Positions 24,675 to 36,673 are shown, numbered from the stretch's first letter. The stretch is DNA of 64,000 bases from Sindora glabra (GCA_020226215.1 CM035232.1:64948184-65012183), one strand, 5' to 3'. The notes: generated by a model not told the origin, from the letters alone. Numbers and translations: made by a program.

Positions 24675-25379
24675 TCCACTTAATTTTATCTTTCTCATAT
24701 TTTACTAGCTATGTATTACATAATTATCAAGCATTACAATCAATAGTTGCATTTGTTAATGTTTTGCTTGTATTTTACATTAGCTACCTTTTTTGCTTTT
24801 TTTTCTTGCATTCTTTACTTACTAGGTATTCTTTCATTGCAACTCACCATATTTCATTATATTTTACTTCATTCCACACGTTAAACAAATGTTTTTGGCT
24901 TAAAGAAATTAGTTTTACACAATTTTACACCTTACCCTTTGGATAGATACTTAGGTCTTACTAACTCTAATTGAACTGAAATTTTTGTGGTATTAGTTTT
25001 AATTTTTCTCATAAAAAATCACAAACTTTGCTTGTAAGGTGTGGTGTTTTTTGGCATATTTCATTTTTTTAACCACTTTTTAATTTTTTTAAGATTTTTT
25101 ATTATATTTTTGGGTTTTTCATGCTTATAGATTTCATTTTATGGTCATCTCATAATTTTTAAAAATATCTAAATATGTTAATTAGATGTGTTTAGTGTGA
25201 TTTTTTATAGTATATTAGTGCTTTGATGTTTGTATACTTCTGTCTAGGAGAACTATTGCTAAATTATTAGAATTTGATTCTAAAATTGATAGGACATTTC
25301 ATTTTCTATGTATGAGTAGAATAATCGTAGTTCTAGTATCCCTACCCTTTATTTTGATTCTTTACCTAATTTTGATGAC

Positions 25380-26640
25380 ATAGTAAACAATAAAATATTG
25401 AAGAAATTGGCTACCCCTGATGTTATTTACCAACCACTAGGCATTTATTATCTTGAAATAGATGTTAATCTTGAGCTAAAATTGAGTTTAATACACTTGC
25501 TTTCAAGATTTCATGGTTTTGCAGCTGAGGACCTTCACAAGCACTTAAAGGAGTTCCATATGATAAGCTCCATCATAGAGCCTTAAGACATTTTAGACGA
25601 CTATATCAAATTGAAGGCTTTTCCTTTCTCTTTTGCTAATACAACCAGGGATTGGCTATACTACTTGCAACCAAGTTTTGTCACCTACTAGAATGACATG
25701 AAGTAGTTATTCCTTCAAAAAAGTTTTCCTACTTCTAAAGCTACTACAATCTGGACGGAAATATATGGGCATTAGGCAGCTAAATAGAGACATTATATGA
25801 GTAGTAGGAAAGATTCAAGAAATTATGTGCAAGTTACCCTTGCCACCAAATCAATTAACAACTCCTCATCTATTATTTTTATCAAGGCCTTCTTCCTATA
25901 GATAAAAGTATGATTAATGCAGTAAGTAGTGGTGCATTAGTGGACAAAACCCCTATGGCAATAGGACACCTAATTGTAAACATAGCAGTAAACTCCTAGC
26001 AGTTTGGAACTAGAATTATGGTTGCTAATACTAAAGGCATGCATGAGTTGAATTTTTCAAATTCAAACCAGTAATGATTAGAAAACAAATTGGATGAACC
26101 GACCTCTCCACTTAAATAAATGGTAATGGGATAGCAACAACAATTCCAAATTCTTTTTACCAAACTTTATGGCATATGCTCTTACCCAACTTATCCCACT
26201 GATGCATGTCCAAGATTATAAGAAGATGATGGTCAATATTAAGCATGTGTAGTAGCAATATTCCCTGAAAAACCTTAATTTTAATAGCAAAACTAGTATT
26301 AATTCTAGTAGCCTAACCATACTAGTAACATAATCAGCATTTTGGTTAGAAAGATAATCTTAATTTTAGATATAATAACAATCTTGGTCTAATTTAGTAT
26401 CCTCCTCTTGCATATACCACTGTGCAACCAAATCCTACTTCTAAACTAGAAGTAACTTCATCCTCTCTTAGCTATCTTTTGAAAAATTAGTTAAAGAAAT
26501 AATAGCAAATAACTTGCACTTCTAGCAAAGAATAAAGGCTATAATCATAAGTTTGCAAATTTAAATTAGCTAATTGACTTCTACAATAAGTGAGCTTAAA
26601 GCAAAATGTCTAAAATAACCTTCTTCCAATAATGTATGAA
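25380..26640 (+). pseudogene. Athila-type gag, decayed
   Basis: Across three registers one reads KKLATPDVIYQPLGIYY, then LIHLLSRFHGFAAEDLHKHL, KEFHM, then (from about 25590) IKLKAFPFSFANTTRDWLYY, MK-LFLQKSFPTSKATTIW, DKSMINAVSSGALVDKTPMA and VNSQQFGTR. This is the Athila gag order (LxLLPxFHGLAGEDPHKHLKEF ... DWLYYLPxGS ... FFPASRAAxIRKEI ... GGALVxKTP). Stops and frameshifts interrupt it. The expected CCHC or linker region after 26100 is not clear. Only 25398-25586 is a continuous open frame. Confidence 0.85.
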
Positions 26641-27129
26641 GCAAGAAAGTTGTTAATGTTATTATGCTCAGAAGTGGCAAGTAAGTTGATAAGCCTTCAT
26701 CCTCACAACTAGAGACAAGCCAGAAACCAGTAAGAAATTAACTAGAAACAAGCATTCAACTAAAAATAAGCAATAAACCAAAGGAGAAAAACATGCAACA
26801 ACCAGAAAAGGAGATTTAACATGATGAAAGTGAGGCAAATGCTTTTCTTCCACCCCTCCTCCTACTGATTTTCCTATCTTCTTCCCTTTTCCAAGAAGAA
26901 GGGTTATTCAATGAAAATTGAAGATGAAAACTAAACTTTGAAGTTCCTTAGAAAAGTAAAAGTCAACATACCTTTGCTAGATTTAATAAAATAAATTCCA
27001 AGATTTGCCAACTTTATGAAAAATTAGTGCATTAATAAGAGAAAATTAAAGGATAATAAGAATGTAAGCATGGGAGTGAATGTGTTTGTAATCATCTAGA
27101 GAAAATTACTAAAAAAATATAAAGATTCA

Positions 27130-27500
27130 AGCACATTTACCATTCCATGTGTTATAAAGAAAACCAAAATTGAGCATGCCATACTAAACTTAAGAGCATT
27201 AATTAATGCCATGCCTCTTTCTATTTTTAATACTTTGATGGGAGGTTTGAAAGAAACAAGGGTGGTTATTCAATTAGTAAACAAATCTAACATTTACCTT
27301 TTAGGTGTTATTAAAGATGTTTTAATATAGGTTGATGGACTCATTTTTTTAGTAGATTTCTATATTTTAAAGATAGAAAATGAGACATTTGACATTCTTC
27401 CACTAATCATTCTTGGCTAGCCTTTTCTCAAGATAAAGAAAATCATGATTAATGTCTTAAATGGAACATTAACCATGGAGTTTAACGGTGTCATAGCTAA
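27130..27500 (+). pseudogene. Athila-type aspartic protease, active site lost
   Basis: The frame reads CVIKKTKIEHAILNLRALIN, AMPLSIF, GLKETRVVIQLVNKSNIYLL, GVIKDVLI-VDGLIFLVDFY, PLIILG-PFLKIKK and MINVLNGTLTMEFNGV. It follows the family pattern (TIExALLDLGASINVMP ... LKxTxVxIQLADRS ... GVxEDVLVxV ... LGRPFLxTxxxxIDVxxGTLTMEF). The catalytic 'DLGAS' is NLRAL, so the aspartate is gone. TAG stops replace Gln and Arg codons. The open frame 27445-27687 is only the tail of this protein; 27569-27868 is a shadow. Confidence 0.85.
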
Positions 27501-27687
27501 GTTTGATATTTCTAATATGCATGACAATTATATATCCTTTCTTAGTATTTTGGAGCCCATAATGCATAATGTTCCTTATTCTAAATTTCCCAATGCTATT
27601 TCTAACTTTTTTATTTCTACTATTTTTTATTGTAAAATTTCTAATTCTGATGTTACTAGTTTTGCATTTATTGATTTTGATTTATAA

Positions 27688-28190
27688 GTTAATGTTATTC
27701 ATGATGATATGCTTACTGAGTTTCTTGAGTTTTTTGAATTTATGGATTATATGGATAGCCATATATGTCCTTGTAGAGATAATGTTATTAAGCATGATAT
27801 ATGTGCTAAAATTTCTACATTTTAAGGTAATGACAATAATGTTGTTTCAAAAATTACAAAAAAAATGATGATGAAGACATTCCACATTTAGAAGAAAAAA
27901 GTGCTTTCATATTGATCATTCTAGTTATTCTATTGATCATGTTAAATTTGTTATTCATGATAATTTTGAACATTTAGGCAAGAGTAATTTAAGAACAGCA
28001 TTTGTAGAAATTATGGTGGATGACCCCAACTTTTAAAGAACCTCTTTGTAAGATGAATTAAAAGTTCACAATTTGAAAGCAAAGGTAGTAACCAATCTTT
28101 ATGTAGATCTTAATAAAGAAATTTAAGTTATGTCTAGCCAAAAACATTAAAGAGAGGCATTTCTTAGGAGGTAAGCAAAGCCATTTTAGA
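27688..28190 (+). pseudogene. Post-protease spacer and terminal pol remnant
   Basis: No reverse transcriptase, RNase H or integrase motif is present. At about 28120-28185 the sequence AACATTAAAGAGAGGCATTT continues TTAGGAGGTAAGC; the same kind of string (AAGAAAGGTGCTC ... CGAAGACAACC) ends the coding remnant of the second element at 33606-33640. In Athila relatives a 'LxRRQPxxF'-like string marks the end of the polyprotein. The central pol must therefore have been deleted. Confidence 0.55.
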
Positions 28191-29644
28191 TTTCTTTCTC
28201 CTACCCTTCTTTTTCATTTTCCTTATCCTTTATCTTTCTTTATGTTTCTTGATGATATTGATATGCTTTATATTAGGAAAAATATAAAATTTAAGTATGG
28301 CAGAGACTTTGCAATTTACTTTATGCTTTGTATCTTCATTTAATGCTTTTAAAATATATATAAAAAATTATATTTTTCACTTATTTTTGAGTCCTTTTTG
28401 AGTTATTATAGTTGCTTTCCATTGATAGAGATTTTGTATTTTCATAAGTAAGATTCAATTAAAGTTAGATAGGATACATAATATGATTAATTGAATGATT
28501 TTACTTCTTGAAATTAATCAATATAGTGATAGATTTTGAATTAATAAATTGACTTGGTAGCATGACTTACCTTGTGAGATTTTGAGTTTTATGTTGAAAT
28601 TTTATGCTATTCTCTTTCTTTCTTATGTAATGCTCTTCTATGATTTATTTCTTTAGAACTTGTTTTAATTCTTTTTGAGATTACATTTTAAGCATACATG
28701 CACAAAAATAATAAAGGTATTTTTTTCTTTATTTAAGTTAGAACCATATAACTAACTTTAAGTTTTATCTTTGTTAGCCTCCTTAAGCTTTAATTGCCCT
28801 TTTCCTTGTTAATTAGCCCATGAGCATTCTTATGAAAAGTAAGTGTCTTTACCTAACCTTAAAAATTAGTAAAGCATTTGAACTCTTGTGAGATAGGTCT
28901 TTAAATAAGTGCAAGGATGTGTAAGTTTATGTGTTATAAAAAATCATCAACTTAGAGTTCAAGAGCTATTTAAAAAGATAAAAAAAAGAAAAGGAAGAAA
29001 ATGAAAAAAGTGCAAAAAAATTGAAAAATTGAAAATTTAAAAAAAAAAGAATAAGGTAAAATAAAATTGATGAAGAGAAAAAGAAAAAGGAAAAATAAAT
29101 AAGTTAATGAAAGTGTTTGAATTGAAATTTGGATTGTGATGTTGAGTTATAATTATTTATGATTGGTCTAAATAATTTTAGTTCAAGTACTCTATTGACT
29201 TCTTTGATTTCTACCCTTTTATATCCTAATTTTTCCTTTCTTTTTTCCTAGCCACATTACAATCTTAAATAAAATCCTTTTGATTTATATTGTGCATGTT
29301 ATTTTAGTAGTAGAGATTAGATAATTAGCAAGTCTATGACAGAGCAATTTTATGGAATGAACTTGAGTAAAACACTTACCCTAAACATTTAAGAGTTAGA
29401 GAGTGAACTTTGTGAGAATCTACTATGTTGATCTACTCTTTTTGAATGAAATTATTATATTAGTTAGCTTCAAGTTTGTCAGGATTTTTCTTCATGATGT
29501 GTTATATTTCTTATTGATTTCTATTGTCTCTTGCTTGTATATTTGTAATTTTGAAGTCTTTTAAAAATAAAGTCTTTTCTTTTTTAGTTTTTAATAAAAT
29601 TATGTCTTACTTGAGGATGTGTAAGAGCTTGGTGTAGGGAAATT
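28191..29644 (+). mobile_element. 3' non-coding part of the Athila-like element
   Basis: It is homologous to 33640-34380 of the second element (for example TATGATTTATTTC ... TTTTAATTCTTTTTGAGAT near 28640). No env-like frame is readable. It contains an A/G-rich tract at 28965-29105 and ends at the 3' LTR. Confidence 0.6.
28965..29105 (+). repeat. Purine-rich low-complexity tract
   Basis: About 140 bp of almost only A and G on the plus strand (AAAAAGAAAAAGG, GAAGAAAATGAAAAAAG and similar). It lies 0.5 kb before the 3' LTR, too far away to be the element's own polypurine tract. Confidence 0.8.
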
Positions 29645-31200
29645 TGATATGAAAAATATTTATTATATTATTTCCTCCTATTCCATATCTCTTAATGTGT
29701 TACACATGCTTAATTTTATAGAATTAGCCTTGTTTTATAATTTGGCATTAGTTTTATAATATTTTAAATTTATTCTATAAATACTAGATTTTGATATTAT
29801 TTCTATTTTTTAGCTATATCTGGAACTCTGAATGTCGGATTAGGGTGATCTTTATACTATTGGAAAGTTTAAAAAAAGATTTATAAAGTAGTATTCTGCT
29901 TAAAGCCTAATTCACATTCTTTGAAGGTCTTATTTAACTAAGAAATTGAAGCTCTATTTATGTCCCAATTGAATGAGCTTCAATTTTTAGGTCATATCTG
30001 AAGTTATGGAAGTCTAATTAAGGTGAAATTAGCACCTAAATCTTTCTAAAGCCTAAATCTACAATTTTATTTTATAGTTTAGTGAAATTATATTGTTTTA
30101 GTAATTTTATATTGAATAGAAGTCAAACCTGCAAGATTTCATTGTTGTAACTCTTAGGGTTACATGCTTTATAAAAATAGGTTCTAGGCTTCTAAAGTTT
30201 AGGAAGGCCTCATTCTTGTAATCTTAAGAGACATAGAATTCAAGTCTAATAAGGTATTTAAGGTAATTAAGTCAGATATAAAAGCGAGAACACAAATTAG
30301 ATATAAGACTTTTACATTACACAAAATTTAACAACATAATTTTCTCTCTTCTTCTTCTTCTTTTTTTGGGTTCATCGTCAATGGAAGGTTATACTTTGGA
30401 TTTGATTGAAGGATTTTGAAACTCTTCTCTTCTGGATTATGAAATCTTGATTTATAATGTTGACTTCTTTTAATTAATTTTTTCCTAATTTTTTGTGCTA
30501 ATTTTTTGAAAATGTATATGTTGAATGTTAATTTAGTATAATTAGTATTCATCTTTGTGATTTCTAATCTTTTACTACTTTGATGTTGAATTGTGGTTAG
30601 TTAATCATAGTTTTACATATAAGGGTAAAAGGTTGAGAGATTAATTTAGAGGCTCCTAATTTAATTTCTCAATTCAATCAAATTCTATCTTTAAATCAAT
30701 ATCAATATGGCTTTACAAATTATAAAAATTGCTTAATTTATCTAATATTAATTGATTGAATCTTAGATAATTATTTAGTATAGAATTCATGAATTATTAT
30801 AGGGAATTTAAATAATTCAAGGTTGACATGTTAATTAGAAACGTCAAATATGAAGTGATCCATAATTAATCCAATATAAGAGTTCTCAAATCTTTAAATT
30901 AGTTATTTCATTATATTAATTTACTTTCTTGCTAATCTATTTTAGTTTAATACAATTATTTTATTTTTGAATTAAAACCTCCTCTAATTTTAGTTCTGTG
31001 TTCTACATAATTCTCCATATTGCATTTTATGTACTATTTGCATTCATACTACATTTTTGTTAGTTCTGGTTACAATCTATTCTAGTTTATTTCTACATGC
31101 TATTATATTACATTTGTATTCTACTATTTAGTAAATCAATTAAGAAAAGATAAATTAAGGAATCATTAAGGTATGAACTAGTTAGACATCCTATGTTACC
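29645..31200 (+). repeat. 3' LTR of the Athila-like element
   Basis: It pairs with 22847-24645 from TGATATGAAAAATATT to CATCCTATGTTAC near 31197. The last 50 bp or so of the 5' LTR (ending GTGTAGCCTACA) have no counterpart, and integrase coding sequence of the host element begins at once. The 3' end was therefore lost or the insertion was truncated. Many differences between the LTRs indicate an old insertion. No intact target duplication is left. Confidence 0.75.
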
Positions 31201-31486
31201 TTACTTTTTCCCTCAATCCTAGCTTAATAAGCCTTATCAAATTAAACACCCAAGTATGAAATAGCTAAAGAGATGTGATTACTTCCAATTGTACTGCACG
31301 AGCATGAATAACATTTTCATGCATTTTATAGAATAAACAACATTACACATGCATTATAGTATCATGCTCCATGATAAGTCAATAACACTTAAGATGTGTA
31401 TGATTTTGGGAAAGTTTTCTTCCCCTTAATTTTCCCTACATTCAACTTTATCCATTTCTTTTATTACCATTTCTTGTTCATCTTTA
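31201..31486 (-). pseudogene. Gypsy integrase, N-terminal part, decayed
   Basis: Reading leftward on the minus strand: MEHDTIMHV-CCLFYKMHEN, VIHARAVQLEVITSL-LFHT, WVFNLIRLIKLGLREKVR. This matches 'GYYWPTM ... HVxKCxxCQ ... PPxxLxxMxxPWPFxxWGxDxIGPIxP', the zinc-binding and early core region of gypsy integrases. Its continuation, ILVAI-LFTK..., is at 22846 on the same strand. The two halves were separated by the Athila-like element. The right side is cut again at 31487 by the second element's LTR. The frame has several stops. Confidence 0.8.
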
Positions 31487-33010
31487 TGATATGCAAAATT
31501 TTATCTATAATATTTCCTTCTTTTTTATGTCTTTTAATGTATTATATATGCTTAATTTTATGAAATTAATCTTGTTACATGATTAGATGTTAGCTTTGCA
31601 ATATTTAAAAATTATTTAGTTAATGCTAGATTTTTACTTCATTTTAGGCTTTTGACTATAATTTAAGTTTCAAATATTAAAATTGGGTGATCATTCTATC
31701 TTTAGAAAGCTTATAGGAAACTCTATAACTTTCATATTTTGGTTGAAGCCTATTCAGACATTGGAAGGTTGAAAATAGTTGTGAAATTGATGTCTATTTT
31801 TGTTTAAGCTAAAATAGTCTCAATTTTCAAGCTATATTTAGAGTTTAGAGGTCCAATCAAGGTGAAAACAATGCCCAAAGTTACTAAGACTTGGCTCAAA
31901 CAATGTTCATATTTAGGGTCTATTGAAACTACATGGTTTTAAAAGTCTCACAATAGTTAGAAGGTAAACCTACAAGATTCTACTACAATAAATCTTGTAC
32001 TATATTATTTTATAAATTAGGTTTTAGGAATTCAAAATTAACAAGGCCCTATTATTTGTAACTCTATGAGGTATATTAACTTGGCTTATTAAATTTTGTA
32101 AGAGAGAAAATTAAATTACAGTGTTTATGTCTACAAAATCAAGAACATATAATTTTAAATAGCTTTCTTCTCTCTCCAAGTTTCTTCTTTTTATCCATAA
32201 AAGGCTAATTTTTCTAATTAATTCAATGAATTTAAGACTCATCTCAATTTGCATTATAAGATCTTAATCTATAATGTTAACTTTTGTTAATTAATTTTTC
32301 CTCTTTATTTGATTTTCTATAATTGAATGAATTAGATACTAATTTGGTATCCATTTATATGATTTATGATATCTATCTGATTTTATGTTGAATTTTGGTT
32401 GGTTAATCATTATTCTTCTTGGAGAATAAAAGATTGAATGATTAAATCAAAGCTTTCTAATTTAATCCTTCAATTTAGTTGAATTCTATATTCCAATTAA
32501 TTTTGATCTAACTTTACAAATTATAACAGTTACTTAATTTTGCTAATCTAATTTTATCAAATTCTATATGGTTATTTAGCATAGAATTCATGAATTATTA
32601 TAAGGGTTTTGGATTATTTTAGGCTAAAAAATTAATTATAATTATTAAATATATTATGATCTATGATTAATCCATCCAAAAGTTCTCAATTCATTGAATC
32701 AATTACAATTTTTATTATTTTTCTATATTAATTATAAATTCTATTTCTAATATTGTACTCTGGTTAATTTTGAATCAAACCGTTCCAATTTAGATCTGTT
32801 TATATTTGTTCATATATTATATGTTTAATTGCTTAATTATGTTTACACTTACTTCTTCTATTTTATTTTGATTTAATTTTTTAATCAAAGTTAGTAATTA
32901 AATGTTAAAGGATGCCTTAAGTGGATTAATAAGGGTTCAACTTAATTTGTTACCTTATACTGCAAAATTTTTATCAAATTAGTAATTTCTAATTTTGATT
33001 AGGTTTGACA
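31487..33010 (+). repeat. 5' LTR of the second Athila-like element
   Basis: It starts TGATATGCAAAATTTTATCT and is alignable with both LTRs of the first element (TATATGCTTAATTTTATGAA, GAATTCATGAATTATTATA), but is clearly more distant from them than they are from each other. It ends TTTGACA just before the primer site. Confidence 0.75.
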
Positions 33011-33023
33011 GCCATCAAAATTT

Positions 33024-33041
33024 TAGCACCTTTGTTGAGGA
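33024..33041 (+). other. Primer-binding site, tRNA-Asp type, decayed
   Basis: TAGCACCTTTGTTGAGGA is a decayed form of TGGCGCCGTTGCCGGGGA. All but one of the differences are transitions of the C-to-T / G-to-A type. The open frame that begins at 33005 across this site is not a gene. Confidence 0.7.
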
Positions 33042-33378
33042 TTAAGTCATTCCTTTTACTTTTAATTTGCTTATTTTTATTAACTTTTTTCCTTAGTTTT
33101 TGGTATTTTTCAAGTTTGTTGGTAGTGTTGGGCAATGAAATTCATTATGGAATTTTAGCACAAAATTTTTTAGTCCAAGGTTGTTTGGCATTTTAAGCAA
33201 GATCAGGGGCTCCCTTGACCTCACCTTTTTTCTACCAAAAAACATCTTTTGGTATTATTTTCTAATCTTTTTATTTTTTTAATTTTTATATTTTTTATTT
33301 TTTATTTTTATTCAATTCTTGTTTCTCTTAGTGTATGAATGTTTGCGGCTTTAATTTTAACCTAAATTATGGAGTTTA

Positions 33379-33640
33379 TTGTATTTTTTTATTAACCTAG
33401 TTAATTTTATAGTGCAAGATAAATTTGAAATTCAAAGAAAAAATGATTTAAAGTTAGCACTTAGGATAAAATTAATGCATAAGCCAATTTTGGAAGTGAA
33501 ACCACTACATGATCATTTGAAGTATGCATCATTAGAAACATTTGAAGAAAATCCTCATGAATTAAAGCTTGATCGAAGCAATACAATAACATCTAGTCAA
33601 ATATGTTAAAGAAAGGTGCTCTTTCGAAGACAACCTAAGC
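33379..33640 (+). pseudogene. Athila-type pol linker fragment joined to pol end
   Basis: The open frame contains KPILEVKPLHDHLKYASLET, matching the 'xxLELKPLPxHLKYAFLG' linker that lies between protease and reverse transcriptase in Athila-type polyproteins (family knowledge). Some 30 codons later comes a stop and a 'RRQPKLFRF' string like the end of the polyprotein. Reverse transcriptase, RNase H and integrase are missing between the two. The upstream part (gag, protease) is also absent. Confidence 0.7.
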
Positions 33641-34380
33641 TTTTTAGATTTGTTTTTTCTTTCCTTTCTTTTTTATTTTACTTATCCTTTATCTTTCTCG
33701 ATGTTAATATGCTTTATATTGAGCACATGTAGAAATTTAAGCATGAAGGGAAACTTCCAAGATTTATTTCATGTTCTGCATTTTTTGTCTTCATTCAATG
33801 CTTTTGAAAAAAATAGAAAAATATAAAAAACATATATTTTTCTCCTTTTAATTACTTTCCATTGATATAGATTTTGTATTTTTCATTAGTAAGATTTAAT
33901 TAAAGTTAGATAAGATTCATAACATAATTAAATGAATGATTTTATTTCTTGAAATTGATTAGTATAGTGATAGATTTTGAATTGGTAAATTGAATTTTGG
34001 TAGCATGACTTTCTTAGTAAAATTTTGAGCCTTATATTGATAATTTATACCATTCTCATCCTTGTTTGTTTTATTCTTCCATGATTTATTTTTCCAAAAC
34101 TTACTTTAATTCTTTTCAAAATTACATTTGCACATGTATGCATAAAAATGATAAAAGTAATTTTCCTTGTTTGAACAAGAGCCAAATAGCTAGTTTTAAA
34201 TTTTTATTTTTGTTAAGACCCTTTAAACCTAACTATCTTTTTTTTTTACCAACCCAAGAACATTTTTTCAATAAAAAAATAAGTGTTTTTACTAACTTTA
34301 GAGATTAGTAAATCAATTAGATTTTTGTAAGAAAGATTCTTGAATAAATGTGGGGGTGTTTGCGAAGCCATTTTTTTTTT

Positions 34381-35692
34381 GTAATTGATGTTTAACATTG
34401 CATAATAAGATGACATCATTATATTAAAGATGACAATTATTATCAAATAATCAATATGGAATATTAGGCCTTGGGCGTGAATTAAAAATGAAAAGAATAA
34501 AGCATGGCATGATTGAAAATAAAAAGAGTGAAGAATGATACTATTTGCAAATTTTATCTTGAAATGATTCTCTATCTAATAAGATATACTCTCCTTTCAA
34601 GCTTAAGATTATTTTCTTTGATTATGTTTTTGCTTATTAATTATTTTACAACACTAAAGCTCAATATAAATATAAGGATATTTTTCTTTTATATTTATTT
34701 TTCTAATTTAGCTTATTATTTTTTAATCAATCTTATTTTATTCCTTTTCATTTTGATGTAACTTTTACAAGTTTGCACAAGTAAGAAATTTAATCTTATT
34801 CATTTTATTGGTAATACACCAAATTTTCATGACTGTTAATTTCATCTGCAACTATTTTATTCAAAAGGCTTTTCTAATTAGTATAAACCTCAATGTTAAG
34901 TAATGAGTATCAAGACAAAGTTAACAAAGCACCCATCTTTGTTTGTGGTATTGTATACAAACTTTCACTATTTCAATCTTTGATTATTTAGTTTATTCTT
35001 AAAAGTTGTTTGGTTTGGGATTCTTTAGAGTAATAGGAGATGTTAGCTTTCTATATCTGGTTGGGAATATAAGGAAAATAATAAAGGTGAGGGAGTGAGA
35101 AACATAGGGATAAGGTTAGGTTTTGGATAAGAAAGTGATAAACTAGGAGCTGGGGCATAAGGAGCGAGTGAGGAATTGAGGAATTGAGGGTTAAAGCATG
35201 AGAAGGGAGCTTAGAATGGAGGGCTAAGGTTTTGCTAGATAAAGAAGGCAGACATATGATGTCTATTATTTTAAAAAACTAACATGATATTACACATTAA
35301 TTTTTAAAAGTAAACAATATATAATATTATTCACAAAATAAAAATCAATGCTATTGTTCTATTTTACAATAGTTTACTAACCAATATTAAAATCACATAT
35401 ACTGCAATGCTTGATTACACATAGATCATTTTTTGACACATAATCCTCTAAGTACTTGATATTAATCAATTATTCTATAGCAGTATATAACAAGAAAAAA
35501 TTATATAATATGAATGAAAACAAGTTCAACTTCAAATTTTAGCTTGAGCTCATTAGAAGAAGATTTCAAATGTAATTAAAGTTTAATTAAATTAAATGTG
35601 AAGTGAAGGGAATCACATATAAATTTCATGACTTAATAAATCATCATTTAAGTAAAGCCTTGCATCCTTCTCCAAACTATTACATTTATTAA
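34381..35692. other. AT-rich spacer, no gene recognised
   Basis: Short open frames at 34246-34446 (minus) and 34513-34761 (plus) are AT-rich chance frames without a family match. A purine-rich segment with GAGGAATTGAGGAATTGAGG-type repeats lies near 35160-35220. I looked here for the rest of the split gypsy polyprotein (RNase H, reverse transcriptase, minus strand) and did not find it. Confidence 0.45.
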
Positions 35693-35940
35693 AGGCCAAA
35701 TTACAATCATCTCCCCTAAGTTTTAACTTAATTTCACTTATACTCATTTATTTTTCAAAAAAATGTACATTTATCTCCCTTATTTGGCAACAATCGTGAA
35801 GGCAAATATATGTATAAAATATAAAGGATGAAAGGTGAGTGTATATGAAAGTGAAGGTTAGTGTATATTTTTTAAAATAGAACAAATATAAGTATAATTA
35901 CACTAAATCTTAAAGAAAATAAGTGTAATTTACCTTTTAT
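35693..35940. mobile_element. Fold-back MITE
   Basis: The left end (CCAAATTACAATCATCTCCC, then CTAAGTTTTAACTTAATTTC) is matched by the reverse strand of the right end (GTAAATTACACTTATTTTCT, then TTAAGATTTAGTGTAATTAT). The two halves run toward each other over about 100 bp. There is no coding capacity. Confidence 0.65.
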
Positions 35941-36025
35941 TAAATGGATCCAACTAGCATCACAAACTAAAATCACATTCTCAATTCCAACATTAGGTAT
36001 AATTCCTTTATAAAAGAGTAAAAAT

Positions 36026-36388
36026 AATAATTAGTTCCTTATTTATAAAGATGGCTATTATTACATATCTCAAATTTTATAACTAGAACTATTGGTCCCT
36101 TATTTTTATGTTTATTATAATTATTTATCCCTTTATTCACTTGTAATATCAAAATAAATGAGAAATAGTGAAGTTAATTCTTAAATTTTATATAGTAAGA
36201 ATGTCAAATACATGCTTAATTTTTTATAATATTCTTTTTTACCATTTATTTTAACATTAAGAGTGAAGGGATGGATGAATAATTATAATAAAAGTAAAAG
36301 TAAGAAACCAATAGTGCTAGTTTTGAAATTTGAAAGATGTAATATTCACCATTTTTATAAATAAGAGGATAATTATTGTGCTTATTAT
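36026..36388. mobile_element. Long-inverted-repeat MITE
   Basis: The left arm (CTTATTTATAAAGATGGCTA, then ATTACATATCTCAAATTTTA, then ACTATTGGTCCCTTATTTTT) pairs with the reverse strand of the right arm (CTTATTTATAAAAATGGTGA, then ATTACATCTTTCAAATTTCA, then ACTATTGGTTTCTTACTTTT). Each arm is more than 100 bp long, and the transcript could form a hairpin. Confidence 0.8.
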
Positions 36389-36673
36389 TATTGAAAACTA
36401 GTTACCTCTTATCCCTATCAATATTTTTAAAGTAAAAAATATTTTAAAAAAAAATAGGAGGAAAGAGATAGATCCATTAAATGCATGGGGCTTTAGAGTT
36501 GTGGGACCTATATTTTTAATTTTTAAATACATATTTGCCTTTCATAATGTATTTCAAATTGAAAAAAACTAAACATAAAACTAGCCATACAAGTTAATAA
36601 GTTAATAAAGTAGAACTTTGTAGTTGAAAAATAATTATCAAATTTGTTGTAATTTTAGGATTGTCACATAAAT

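Larger units (their letters stand above)
22847..31200 (+). mobile_element. Athila-like Ty3/gypsy element, pol deleted
   Basis: The element comprises a 5' LTR (22847-24645), a tRNA-Asp-type primer site, gag, protease, a 3' non-coding part and a 3' LTR (29645-31200). The gag and protease blocks belong to the Athila/Tat branch (family knowledge). Reverse transcriptase, RNase H and integrase are absent: the sequence passes from protease (to about 27500) to the short terminal pol-like string near 28130 in 0.6 kb. It is inserted into the integrase of an opposite-strand gypsy element. All frames are broken, so any mobility would have depended on other elements. Confidence 0.8.
31487..34380 (+). mobile_element. 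Second Athila-like element, truncated, pol deleted
   Basis: A full 5' LTR (31487-33010) is followed by a tRNA-Asp-type primer site, a 230-bp coding scrap (33379-33609) and a 3' non-coding part similar to that of the first element. The sequence similarity ends at about 34380, and no 3' LTR follows. It lies 286 bp from the first element and likewise appears to be inserted in the minus-strand integrase. Gag and protease are missing as well as most of pol. Confidence 0.7.

Noticed and set aside
24659..24946. Plus-strand 95-codon frame after the LTR
   Set aside because: Begins inside the primer-binding site and shows no gag similarity; Phe/Leu-rich low-complexity frame.
27569..27868. Plus-strand 99-codon hydrophobic frame
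   Set aside because: Shadow frame of the protease tail and spacer; its hydrophobicity comes from T-rich codons, not a membrane protein.
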